Assembly (NCBI GenBank): GCA_910585555.1 | Contig: CAJUFU010000100.1 | Span: 1 to 5,784 of the forward strand | Reading direction: 5' to 3' | Length of the DNA: 5,784 nucleotides | DNA from: an uncultured Lachnospiraceae bacterium | GTDB lineage: Bacteria > Bacillota > Clostridia > Lachnospirales > Lachnospiraceae | Shown here: positions 1-5,740 of the stretch, piece by piece | Layout: each line of letters begins with the position of its first letter | Numbering within the stretch: the stretch's first letter is position 1 | Program-made: the position numbers and the translations under genes | Notes under the pieces: generated by a model | Database searches by the model: none | What the model was told of the DNA's origin: nothing | What the model saw: only the letters and a program-made list of their open reading frames with translations

Positions 1-29
1 TGGAGTTCAGACGTGTGCTCTTCCGATCT
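1..29. other. Illumina TruSeq adapter remnant (sequencing artefact)
   Basis: These 29 bases match, without a mismatch by recall, the 3' end of the Illumina TruSeq read-2/index adapter as read into the insert, ending in the diagnostic CTCTTCCGATCT. Genomic sequence starts at base 30. The adapter lies at the very edge of the window and has no counterpart elsewhere in it, so it reads as untrimmed adapter at a contig end. By chance the reading frame of the following gene fragment stays open through it, so an automatic caller may add false adapter-encoded residues to that protein. Confidence 0.97.
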
Positions 30-337
30 CAAATTGTATTACCGTAAATTATAATGGAAGCGTTGGAGAGGCCTTTTATCAATCAAAGCCATTTTGGGCG
101 TCTGATGATGTAAATGTTTTATATGCAAAAGATTTCTGGAAAATGAATAAGTATATCGCAATGTTTCTCATAACTGTGATGAAAGCCAATAAGTATCGTT
201 TTGGGTATGGAAGAAAATGGACCATAGAGAAAATGAAAGAGACAATAATAAAACTGCCGAGCCGGGCAGATGGGGCGCCAGATTTTATATATATGGAAAA
301 ATATATAAAATCCTTGCCTTATAGTGATAGAATTTAA
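30..337 (+). CDS. Restriction-modification DNA-specificity (S-type) protein, C-terminal fragment
   Basis: This is the 3' end of a longer gene; its 5' part is lost at the contig edge. Clean codons run from base 32 to the TAA at 335-337, giving about 101 residues. An internal ATG at 143 is not the real start, because the homologous-looking sequence continues upstream of it. Visible motifs are ITVNYNGSVGEAFY followed by ASDDVNVLY, then NKYIAMF, KYRFGYGRKW and a C-terminal PDFIYMEKYIKSLPYS. From memory this pattern is typical of target-recognition domains in type I HsdS subunits and in BcgI-like type II specificity subunits, which choose the DNA sequence to be methylated or cut. The fragment cannot say which type, and no methylase or nuclease gene is in view. 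It is more AT-rich than the following genes, and six of the eight isoleucines from base 143 on are ATA, consistent with transferred accessory DNA. Confidence 0.75.
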
Positions 338-369
338 AATGTTTCATAAAGCACAGTGAGGAGCGGAGC

Positions 370-1167
370 ATGAAAGATAAGAAGATTAGGCTTGTGGTTA
401 CGGATTTGGACGGTACTTTGCTGAATGACAGGAAGGAAGTGCCGGCGGGATTTGAAGAGTGGGTATGCAGTCATCCGGAGATTAGAACTGTGATTGCCAG
501 CGGCAGGCAGTATTATAATATGTATAAGCTTTTTCCGAAGGCGGCAGAGAAACTGGTATTTATAGCGGATAATGGCGGTCTGGTGGCCGATCGGGGTGAA
601 TTTATTTATGTCAATACGATGAGGCCGGAAACAGTGGAGGCATGTGTGGAGCGTTTTTATGGGAAAGACGGGCACAGTGTTATTTTGTGTGGTGAGAAGT
701 CGGCCTATATGAAACATGGCAGCCCACAGCTGGAGAAAAACGCGCATATGTACTATGAGAGGCTGGAATTTACGGAAGATCTGGCAGGATGTATGGTAAA
801 GGACAGAATCATTAAACTGGCGGTGTTTATTGAAGATCACAACGCTGTCACTTACTATGCCGGTCTGCAGGATATACCGGACGGCGTGAAGGTGGTGCTG
901 TCAGGGGACTGTTGGCTGGATATTGCAAACGAAGAGGTGAGCAAAGGCGCGGCGTTGCAGTTTTTACAGAGCCGCTGTCAGATAGAGCCTGCCGTGTGTA
1001 TGGCCTTTGGGGATTTTCTGAATGATGAGAGTATGATGCGGCAATGTGCGGAGAGTTATGCCATGAGCAACGCCCATCCCGGCTTAAAGGAAGTGGCAAA
1101 GTACATTGCGCCGTCTAATGAGGAGGCAGGGGTGATGAAAGTACTGGAAAATCTTAGAAGCGAATAA
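370..1167 (+). CDS. Cof-type HAD-IIB family hydrolase (sugar-phosphate phosphatase-like)
   Basis: A 265-residue cytoplasmic phosphatase of the HAD superfamily, a normal length for the Cof/YidA group. All four catalytic motifs are visible. Motif I is DLDGT with nucleophile D12 and acid/base D14, motif II is the serine in ASGR (S44), motif III is K192 in SKGAAL, and motif IV is GDFLNDESM with D215 and D219 for magnesium. The region between motifs II and III (about 80-185) is the C2b cap typical of subclass IIB. DNGG at 67-70 stands where many relatives have ENGA. Members dephosphorylate sugar phosphates, flavin or pyridoxal phosphates and similar small molecules; the substrate cannot be read from sequence. 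The ATG at 370 follows GAGGAG at 358-363 with 6-base spacing. The gene starts 32 bases after the restriction gene fragment and lies 35 bases before a second HAD gene, probably as an operon. Confidence 0.9.
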   Translation: MKDKKIRLVVTDLDGTLLNDRKEVPAGFEEWVCSHPEIRTVIASGRQYYNMYKLFPKAAEKLVFIADNGGLVADRGEFIYVNTMRPETVEACVERFYGKDGHSVILCGEKSAYMKHGSPQLEKNAHMYYERLEFTEDLAGCMVKDRIIKLAVFIEDHNAVTYYAGLQDIPDGVKVVLSGDCWLDIANEEVSKGAALQFLQSRCQIEPAVCMAFGDFLNDESMMRQCAESYAMSNAHPGLKEVAKYIAPSNEEAGVMKVLENLRSE

Positions 1168-1202
1168 AGAGTTTCCATAAATTCTAAATAAAAGGGAGTG
1201 TA

Positions 1203-2045
1203 ATGATGCAGACGCAGATTCCGATGCTCAATGAGGACAAAGAGGATATTTTATCGCAGGTGGAGTGTTTCGCGCTGGACATGGACGGCACCATTTATCT
1301 GGGGGAGCAGTGGATAGACGGCGCTAAGGAGTTCCTTGCACAGATTGAAGAGTCCGGCAGAAACTATGTTTTCCTGACAAACAATTCCTCTAAAAATGCG
1401 GCCGTTTATGTGGAGAAACTGGGACAGATGGGACTTACAGTGGGGGAGGAGAAGATCATTACCTCCGGGCAGGCCGCCATTTATTATCTGAAGAAGCATT
1501 TTCCGGAAAGCAGGGTATTTCTTCTGGGCAATCCTTTGCTTAAAGAGGAATTTGTACAGGCGGGCATCTGTCTTGAGGAGGAACATCCGGACGTGGTGGT
1601 AACGGCTTTTGATACCAGTCTTGATTATGCAAAGCTGTGCAGAGTCTGTGACCATGTGCGGGCCGGTATCCCCTATATTGCCACACATCCGGATTATAAC
1701 TGCCCTACGGAAGACGGGTTTATTCCGGATGTGGGTGCGATACATGCTTTTATTCATGCATCGGCCTTTCGCTATCCTGACCGGATAATCGGCAAGCCGA
1801 ATGAGGATATCATAGAATATTTGACTACTAGAGTCAAAACCGAGCGGGCACACATTGCCATGGTGGGAGACAGGCTGTATACGGATATTGTGGCGGGCAG
1901 AAACCATGGGCTTAAGAGTGTGTTGGTCTTAAGCGGGGAAGCGTCCATGGAAGATGTGAAGGTTTCTGAGACCGTACCGCATCTGATTTTTCAATCGGTG
2001 CGGGAGATGATACCCTTGCTGAAAAGCCGGAGGATAGATGCATGA
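1203..2045 (+). CDS. HAD-IIA family hydrolase (NagD/AraL-like phosphatase)
   Basis: A 280-residue HAD phosphatase of subclass IIA, the group of NagD, AraL, p-nitrophenyl phosphatases and phosphoglycolate phosphatases. Motif I is ALDMDGTIYLG with D26 and D28. Motif II is FLTNNSSK around T59-S62, diagnostic for HAD-IIA. Motif III is K198 in IGKPN, and motif IV is MVGDRLYTDI with D223 and D228. The C2a cap lies between motifs II and III (about 75-195) and contains the family-typical THPDYNCPTEDGFIPDVGAI. Family members remove phosphate from nucleotides, sugar phosphates or glycolytic by-products; the substrate here is unknown. Two adjacent ATGs are possible starts, at 1203 and 1206. GGGAG at 1194-1198 lies 4 bases from the first and 7 from the second, so 1206 may be the real start, which shortens the protein by one residue. 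It is probably co-transcribed with the HAD-IIB gene upstream. Confidence 0.92.
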   Translation: MMQTQIPMLNEDKEDILSQVECFALDMDGTIYLGEQWIDGAKEFLAQIEESGRNYVFLTNNSSKNAAVYVEKLGQMGLTVGEEKIITSGQAAIYYLKKHFPESRVFLLGNPLLKEEFVQAGICLEEEHPDVVVTAFDTSLDYAKLCRVCDHVRAGIPYIATHPDYNCPTEDGFIPDVGAIHAFIHASAFRYPDRIIGKPNEDIIEYLTTRVKTERAHIAMVGDRLYTDIVAGRNHGLKSVLVLSGEASMEDVKVSETVPHLIFQSVREMIPLLKSRRIDA

Positions 2046-2147
2046 ATGTTTTTTGGCAGTAAAAGTAAGAAACTGTGCAAAATACATAAATAGGCTGTGT
2101 AATTTCTGGTTAAAATGGCAAAAATGAGTAATAAGTGAAATAACCTC
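2046..2147. other. AT-rich intergenic stretch, no gene or clear terminator
   Basis: This is the first part of the 240-base gap between the HAD-IIA gene and the binding-protein gene. I see no open frame with a ribosome binding site, no tRNA-like fold and no convincing GC-rich hairpin followed by a T tract. Transcription from the HAD genes may therefore continue towards the transporter, or end by a signal I cannot recognise. The second part of the gap holds the promoter and repeat array described separately. Confidence 0.6.
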
Positions 2148-2176
2148 TTGCAAAAATTGTGGTTAGGTTATATACT
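2148..2176 (+). promoter_or_regulatory. Sigma-A type promoter of the sugar transporter operon
   Basis: A -35 box TTGCAA (2148-2153) and a -10 box TATACT (2171-2176) are separated by exactly 17 bases, the best spacing for housekeeping sigma factor. Each box matches the consensus at four or five of six positions. Transcription would start near 2182-2184, leaving an untranslated leader of about 100 bases before the ATG at 2286. The 12-bp repeat array begins a few bases after the expected start, a standard place for repressor roadblocks. Confidence 0.75.
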
Positions 2177-2190
2177 TAACCCAAGAAAGC

Positions 2191-2238
2191 GGAAACGTTA
2201 CCGGTGACGATACCGAAACTGTTACCGATAAGGTTTCC
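2191..2238 (+). promoter_or_regulatory. Operator-like array of four 12-bp repeats
   Basis: Four contiguous units of 12 bases can be read: GGAAACGTTACC, GGTGACGATACC, GAAACTGTTACC and GATAAGGTTTCC. Positions 1, 7, 9, 11 and 12 are the same in all four (G, G, T, C, C). The second half of each unit fits G(T/A)T(A/T)CC and recurs every 12 bases at 2197, 2209, 2221 and 2233. The first unit is an inverted repeat around a central CG with one mismatched pair, the shape expected of LacI-family operators. The outermost arms, GGAAAC at 2191 and GTTTCC at 2233, are perfect reverse complements. The array lies between the predicted transcription start and the gene, so repression by a sugar-responsive regulator is the simplest inference. 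The regulator is not in the window. Confidence 0.6.
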
Positions 2239-2267
2239 AAAACCAAACAACTAACTTTAATCTATTG

Positions 2268-2277
2268 AAAGGGAGAG
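2268..2277 (+). promoter_or_regulatory. Ribosome binding site that fixes the binding-protein start
   Basis: AAAGGGAGAG lies 8 bases before the ATG at 2286. A TTG at 2265 is in frame but lies at the upstream edge of this site, so it cannot be the start that the site serves. Starting at 2286 also gives a textbook lipoprotein signal peptide beginning MKKKIV. Confidence 0.8.
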
Positions 2278-2285
2278 AAAAGATC

Positions 2286-3683
2286 ATGAAAAAGAAAATT
2301 GTTAGTACAATACTTTGTGCGGCGATGATTTCTACCATGTTAGCAGGCTGCGGCGGCGGTTCTGATAACGGCGGTGCATCGCAGGCTCCGGCAGCAGACG
2401 ATTCTGCAACAGAGGCTCCGGCAGCAGACGATTCTGCAACAGAGGCTCCGGCAACAGACGATTCTGCAGCGGAAGCTCCGGCTGCAGGCGGCGGTTCGGT
2501 TTACTGGCTGAACTTCAAGCCCGAGTCCGATGAAGTGTTACAGGAGGTCGCAAAGGATTACACCACAAAGACTGGTGTGGAAGTAAAGGTAGTTACCGCA
2601 GCTTCCGGCACATATTCCACAACACTGTTATCTGAAATGGACAAATCCGCACCTCCGACATTGTTTATCATCGGTAATCAGGCAGGCGTAAAAGACTGGA
2701 AAGACTACGCTTTGGATTTGACAGGTACACCGATTGCCAACGAGCTGAACACAGACGCTTATAACCTTTATGATGAGACCGGCAAGTTAGTTTCCATCGG
2801 TTACTGCTATGAGTGCTACGGCATCATCGTAAATCCTGACTTGATTGAAAAAGCAGGCCATACCATGGATGAGATCAAGAATTTTGAAGGATTAAAGACA
2901 GTGGCAGAGGACATTCACGCACGCGCAGGCGAGCTTGGGTTTGACGCTTTTAGTTCCTCCGACATGGATGATTCTTCTTCCTGGAGATTTACAGGACATA
3001 TGGCTAACCTTGAGTATTACTACGAGCAGGAGGGAACACCCTGGACAGAGTGTCCGGCAACCATCTCCGGCAAGTACCTGGATAACTTCAAGAACCTGTA
3101 TGACCTTTGCATCAACAACAGCCTGACAGATCCCAAGGAGTTAGCTACCGGCGGACATGATGCGGAGAACGAGTTCAAGACAGGAAAGGCAGCATTCTTT
3201 GTAAACGGTTCCTGGGAATATGAAGCGGTGAAGGGCGATGTACCGAACGCTACCATGATTCCTTATTACTGCGGCGTTGAAGGCGAGGAAAAGGCAGGCT
3301 TAAACTGCGGTACAGAGAACTGCTGGGCAATCAACAGCAAGGCTTCCGCAGAAGATCAGCAGGCTACCATGGACTTTATGGTTTGGTGTGTGACAGATCC
3401 TGACGCTTCCCGTAAGTTAGTGGATACCTTCGGTGTTATGCCTTATAAGTCAGCAGCAGAGTCCACCAACGGATTTTTGGCAGCAGCTGACAAATATACG
3501 GCTGACGGATGCTATGTCATGAACTGGGCAACCAACTTCCAGCCGAATGTAGATTCCTATCGTGCTACATTGGTAAGTGCTCTGAATCAGTACAATGCAG
3601 ATCAGTCCGATGCAAACTGGGAGACAGTACGCACAGCATTTGTGGATGGCTGGGCAGCAGAGTATAATGCGGTCAACAACTAA
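2286..3683 (+). CDS. Family 1 extracellular solute-binding lipoprotein of a sugar ABC transporter (probably maltodextrin)
   Basis: A 465-residue substrate-binding protein of a CUT1-type carbohydrate importer. Residues 1-21 are a lipoprotein signal (charged MKKK, hydrophobic core, then lipobox LAGC), so C22 should be lipid-anchored on the outer face of the membrane. Residues 23-70 form a Gly/Ala/Pro/Asp/Glu-rich linker with three repeats of APAADDSATE type. The binding-protein fold starts at about 72 with VYWLNFKPES. FKTGKAAFFVNGSWE (297-311) is the conserved signature of the SBP_bac_1 family. Many aromatic residues (for example W74, W233, W253, W310, W347, W414) suit sugar stacking. The sugar is inferred only from the downstream malQ-like start, so other oligosaccharides remain possible. 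A strong terminator separates it from the permease genes, which would yield more binding protein than permease. The mature domain carries eight further cysteines, unusual for an exported protein. Confidence 0.92.
   Translation: MKKKIVSTILCAAMISTMLAGCGGGSDNGGASQAPAADDSATEAPAADDSATEAPATDDSAAEAPAAGGGSVYWLNFKPESDEVLQEVAKDYTTKTGVEVKVVTAASGTYSTTLLSEMDKSAPPTLFIIGNQAGVKDWKDYALDLTGTPIANELNTDAYNLYDETGKLVSIGYCYECYGIIVNPDLIEKAGHTMDEIKNFEGLKTVAEDIHARAGELGFDAFSSSDMDDSSSWRFTGHMANLEYYYEQEGTPWTECPATISGKYLDNFKNLYDLCINNSLTDPKELATGGHDAENEFKTGKAAFFVNGSWEYEAVKGDVPNATMIPYYCGVEGEEKAGLNCGTENCWAINSKASAEDQQATMDFMVWCVTDPDASRKLVDTFGVMPYKSAAESTNGFLAAADKYTADGCYVMNWATNFQPNVDSYRATLVSALNQYNADQSDANWETVRTAFVDGWAAEYNAVNN
2385..2474 (+). 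repeat. Three 30-bp in-frame tandem repeats in the lipoprotein linker
   Basis: Units at 2385-2414 and 2415-2444 are identical and encode APAADDSATE. The third at 2445-2474 differs at four bases and encodes APATDDSAAE. A partial fourth unit starts at 2475 with GCTCCGGC. Because the unit is a multiple of three, copy-number change keeps the frame. The repeats lie between the lipidated cysteine and the binding domain, where they serve as a flexible acidic tether to the membrane. Confidence 0.95.
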
Positions 3684-3734
3684 TCAGAGATTGAGAGACA
3701 AGAAAGAACCATAATACTGATGTATCAAACAGGT

Positions 3735-3770
3735 GGCGGAGCGGGCGTTTTATCCGCTCCGCCCTTTTCT
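3735..3770 (+). terminator. Intrinsic terminator, probably an attenuator between binding protein and permeases
   Basis: A perfect 10-bp GC-rich stem, GGCGGAGCGG (3735-3744) with CCGCTCCGCC (3754-3763), encloses a 9-base loop and is followed by CTTTTCTT. It lies 51 bases after the binding-protein stop and 28 bases before the first permease start. No convincing promoter lies between it and the permease gene, so partial read-through is the likely source of permease mRNA. That arrangement would give an excess of binding protein. Confidence 0.9.
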
Positions 3771-3785
3771 TATTTCAAAACAACC

Positions 3786-3795
3786 AGGAGGTGAT
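3786..3795 (+). promoter_or_regulatory. Near-perfect Shine-Dalgarno site that fixes the first permease start
   Basis: AGGAGGTGAT is complementary to the 16S rRNA tail over all ten bases and lies 3 bases before the ATG at 3799, with 7 bases after its AGGAGG core. It rules out the in-frame GTG at 3733, which would place the terminator hairpin inside the coding sequence. Confidence 0.9.
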
Positions 3796-3798
3796 ACC

Positions 3799-4704
3799 AT
3801 GAAAAGCAAAAAAAATGCTAACACGAATTCCCTTCAAAAGGCTACAAGACGCTGGGGCGTTCTCTTTATGGGGCCTGTGCTGATTGCCTTTATCATTGGA
3901 TTTGTTTGGCCCTTTATCCAGGGTATCTGGCTGTCTATGTGTCAGTTCCGCTTGATTTCTGATGCAAAATTCATTGGCTTTGGTAACTATGTGAAGACTT
4001 TTCAGGATGCTTCTTTCCGTCATGCGTTCTGGTATACGGCAATGTTCGCCATTGTATCGCTTGTCATAATCAATGTGCTGGCGTTTATCGTGGCGTATAT
4101 CCTGACGCTGGGCATTAAGGGCAGCAACCTGTATCGTACCGTATTCTTTATGCCGAACTTGATCGGCGGTATCGTTTTGGGCTACATCTGGTCGATGATT
4201 TTCGATGGTATACTTGGCCGTTATCAGACTTCCATTTTGTTAGAAAGTAAATACGGCTTCTGGGGATTGATCATTCTGATGTGCTGGCAGCAGATCGGTT
4301 ATATGATGATCATCTACATTGCAGGGCTGCAGAATGTGCCCGGAGATATTCTGGAGGCGGCACGCATCGATGGCGCGACTTCCATGCAGACCTTGTTTAA
4401 GGTAACGATTCCTAATGTAATGAGCTCCTTTACAATCTGTATCTTCCTCTCTCTGACAAACGGCTTCAAGCTGTTTGACCAGAACCTGGCGTTGACAGGA
4501 GGCCAGCCGTTTATCATTCAGCCAGGCGGAACGACCGTCAAGACGACAGAAATGCTGGCGCTCAATATTTACAATACCTTCTACAGTTCCAACACGACTT
4601 CCCAGGGTGTGGCACAGGCAAAGGCAGTTATTTTCTTCATTCTGGTGGCAGGACTGGGTCTGCTTCAGCTTAGCTATACACGTAAGAAGGAGGTGCAGCA
4701 GTAA
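3799..4704 (+). CDS. Sugar ABC transporter permease, MalF/UgpA-like
   Basis: A 301-residue inner-membrane permease, one half of the membrane channel of a CUT1-type importer. Six hydrophobic segments can be seen at roughly 20-42, 78-104, 112-134, 154-175, 207-221 and 272-292. The cytoplasmic EAA loop that docks the ATPase is EAARIDGATSMQTLFKVTIP (186-205), with the conserved E-A-A, the glycine at 192 and the closing I-P. The length is that of short MalF/UgpA-type permeases without the large periplasmic insert of E. coli MalF. The start at 3799 is set by a very strong ribosome binding site; an upstream GTG would add 22 unlikely residues encoded by the terminator region. The stop overlaps the next permease by one base, so the two are translationally coupled and should form a heterodimer. 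No ATPase gene is in the window. Confidence 0.93.
   Translation: MKSKKNANTNSLQKATRRWGVLFMGPVLIAFIIGFVWPFIQGIWLSMCQFRLISDAKFIGFGNYVKTFQDASFRHAFWYTAMFAIVSLVIINVLAFIVAYILTLGIKGSNLYRTVFFMPNLIGGIVLGYIWSMIFDGILGRYQTSILLESKYGFWGLIILMCWQQIGYMMIIYIAGLQNVPGDILEAARIDGATSMQTLFKVTIPNVMSSFTICIFLSLTNGFKLFDQNLALTGGQPFIIQPGGTTVKTTEMLALNIYNTFYSSNTTSQGVAQAKAVIFFILVAGLGLLQLSYTRKKEVQQ
4687..4695 (+). promoter_or_regulatory. Ribosome binding site of the second permease, inside the first permease gene
   Basis: AAGGAGGTG lies inside the last codons of the upstream permease gene, 8 bases before the ATG at 4704. The TAATG junction makes stop and start overlap by one base, so terminating ribosomes can restart directly. 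Equal amounts of the two permeases are expected. Confidence 0.88.
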
Positions 4705-5561
4705 TGAATAAGAAGACGATTTCTGCCGCAAACCGGCACAAAACAATTCTTTCCGTGATATTGGCCGTGGTCAGCATTCTCTATGTACTTCCGGTGCTGG
4801 CAGTAGTGCTCAACTCTTTTAAACAGAATACTTTTGTAAAAACCGATACTTTTGCGCTTCCCACCGGGGAGATGAGCGCTGGTTTTGACAATTTTGTAAA
4901 GGGTATGACTTTTGGTAACTATCCCTTTGTAAATAGTGTGTTATACAGTGTTTTGATTACGTTACTCTCCACATTTTTAATTTTACTTTGTACCTCCATG
5001 GCGGCATGGTATATCGAGAGAGTAAATTCTCTTTTCTGTAAGGCAGTTTATTTCCTGTGTGTGTTCTCCATGGTGGTGCCTTTTCAGATGGTAATGTTCC
5101 CGCTTTCTAAAACGGCGGATAAACTGCATCTGAATACACCTTGGACGATTCCGATCGTCTACTTAGGATTTGGTGCCGGGCTTGCCATCTTCATGTTTGT
5201 GGGATTCGTGAAAGCGGTTCCGCTGGAAGTGGAAGAGGCGGCGTCTATCGACGGATGCGGACCGGTGCGGATATTCTTTCAGGTAGTTGTGCCCATGTTA
5301 AAGCCGACCATGATTTCTGTAGGTATTCTGGAGATCATGTGGGTGTGGAACGATTATCTGCTGCCGGTATTAGTGCTTGATATCAATAAATACCGCACGA
5401 TTCCCATTCATATCCAGTATCTGAAAGGTAGTTACGGTACGGTGGATTTGGGTGCAACGATGGCGCTTATCCTGATGAGCATTATTCCTGTTATCATTTT
5501 CTATCTGTCCTGTCAGAAGTATATCATCAAAGGTGTGGCAGCGGGTGCGGTAAAGGGTTAA
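4704..5561 (+). CDS. Sugar ABC transporter permease, MalG/UgpE-like
   Basis: A 285-residue inner-membrane permease, the partner of the preceding MalF-like subunit. The hydrophobic segments are at about 13-37, 76-103, 112-133, 148-170, 203-223 and 249-270. The ATPase-docking EAA loop is EEAASIDGCGPVRIFFQVVVP (177-197), with E-A-A at 178-180, G184 and the closing V-P. The C-terminus FYLSCQKYIIKGVAAGAVKG is characteristic of the MalG family, where the tail touches the ATPase subunits in E. coli MalG; that contact is inferred here. Length is normal for the family. Start choice rests on the strong internal ribosome binding site and the one-base overlap with the upstream gene. A hairpin terminator follows 55 bases after the stop. 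The sugar specificity is inferred from the neighbouring malQ-like gene and is not shown by this sequence. Confidence 0.93.
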   Translation: MNKKTISAANRHKTILSVILAVVSILYVLPVLAVVLNSFKQNTFVKTDTFALPTGEMSAGFDNFVKGMTFGNYPFVNSVLYSVLITLLSTFLILLCTSMAAWYIERVNSLFCKAVYFLCVFSMVVPFQMVMFPLSKTADKLHLNTPWTIPIVYLGFGAGLAIFMFVGFVKAVPLEVEEAASIDGCGPVRIFFQVVVPMLKPTMISVGILEIMWVWNDYLLPVLVLDINKYRTIPIHIQYLKGSYGTVDLGATMALILMSIIPVIIFYLSCQKYIIKGVAAGAVKG

Positions 5562-5616
5562 CCGTGTGTCCTTTGCAGGCTTTGAGAAAGCAGCGATATA
5601 GACAGTGCGTCCTTAG

Positions 5617-5661
5617 AGCATGATCAGGGAGAAAGCCTCTGATCATGCTTGCTATTTTATA
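5617..5661 (+). terminator. Intrinsic terminator after the transporter operon
   Basis: An 11-bp perfect stem, AGCATGATCAG (5617-5627) with CTGATCATGCT (5639-5649), can be lengthened by a G-T and a G-C pair at the loop side. The tail TGCTATTTTAT is T-rich but interrupted, so termination may be partial and some transcripts may reach the malQ-like gene. Confidence 0.72.
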
Positions 5662-5677
5662 GTAAATATTGTAAAAT
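5649..5677 (+). promoter_or_regulatory. Candidate promoter of the malQ-like gene
   Basis: TTGCTA (5649-5654) and TAAAAT (5672-5677) are 17 bases apart and could be -35 and -10 boxes. Transcription would start near 5684, directly at the palindrome that follows. The -35 box shares bases with the end of the terminator stem. The boxes are imperfect and the region is AT-rich, so a chance match is possible. Confidence 0.45.
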
Positions 5678-5684
5678 TCGTATA

Positions 5685-5711
5685 GAAATCGATTTCCGAA
5701 CAGATTCGGAA
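5685..5711. promoter_or_regulatory. Overlapping palindromes, operator-like, before the malQ-like gene
   Basis: GAAATCGATTTC (5685-5696) is a perfect 12-bp palindrome with a central CG, as in LacI-family operators. It overlaps a second perfect inverted repeat, TTCCGAA (5694-5700), CAGA, TTCGGAA (5705-5711). The first site lies at the expected transcription start of the candidate promoter, the same arrangement as before the binding-protein gene. Control by the same regulator is possible but not shown. Confidence 0.55.
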
Positions 5712-5740
5712 CGGTTGACAGGAAAGGAAATGTGGATGTT

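Noticed and set aside
314..340. TTGCCT and TAAAAT as a promoter for the HAD genes
   Set aside because: Spacing is only 15 bases, the -35 box is weak, and the region is AT-rich, so it is not better than chance matches. The HAD promoter remains unidentified.
334..840. Long open frames on the minus strand opposite the HAD and permease genes, for example 334-840, 1251-1907 and 4240-4746
   Set aside because: They lie antisense to genes with complete catalytic or family motifs, have no recognisable domains and are explained by codon bias of the real genes.
2191..2202. CcpA catabolite-repression (cre) site
   Set aside because: The core AACG fits, but the flanking TG and CA expected of a cre site are CG and CG here, so a LacI-family operator in general is a better description than a CcpA site.
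2164..2264. Open frame across the 12-bp array reading like GNVTGDDTETVTDKVS, possibly a small or leader peptide
   Set aside because: The frame has an upstream stop at 2164 and no start codon or ribosome binding site before the array; the repeats lie in the expected leader of the mRNA.
3691..3720. TTGAGA plus TAATAC or TACTGA as a separate permease promoter
   Set aside because: Spacing is 15 or the -10 is poor, and transcripts would run straight into the terminator at 3735-3770.
3733..3798. Upstream GTG start that would extend the first permease by 22 residues
   Set aside because: The extension is encoded by the terminator hairpin and has no ribosome binding site, while ATG 3799 has AGGAGGTGAT at ideal distance.
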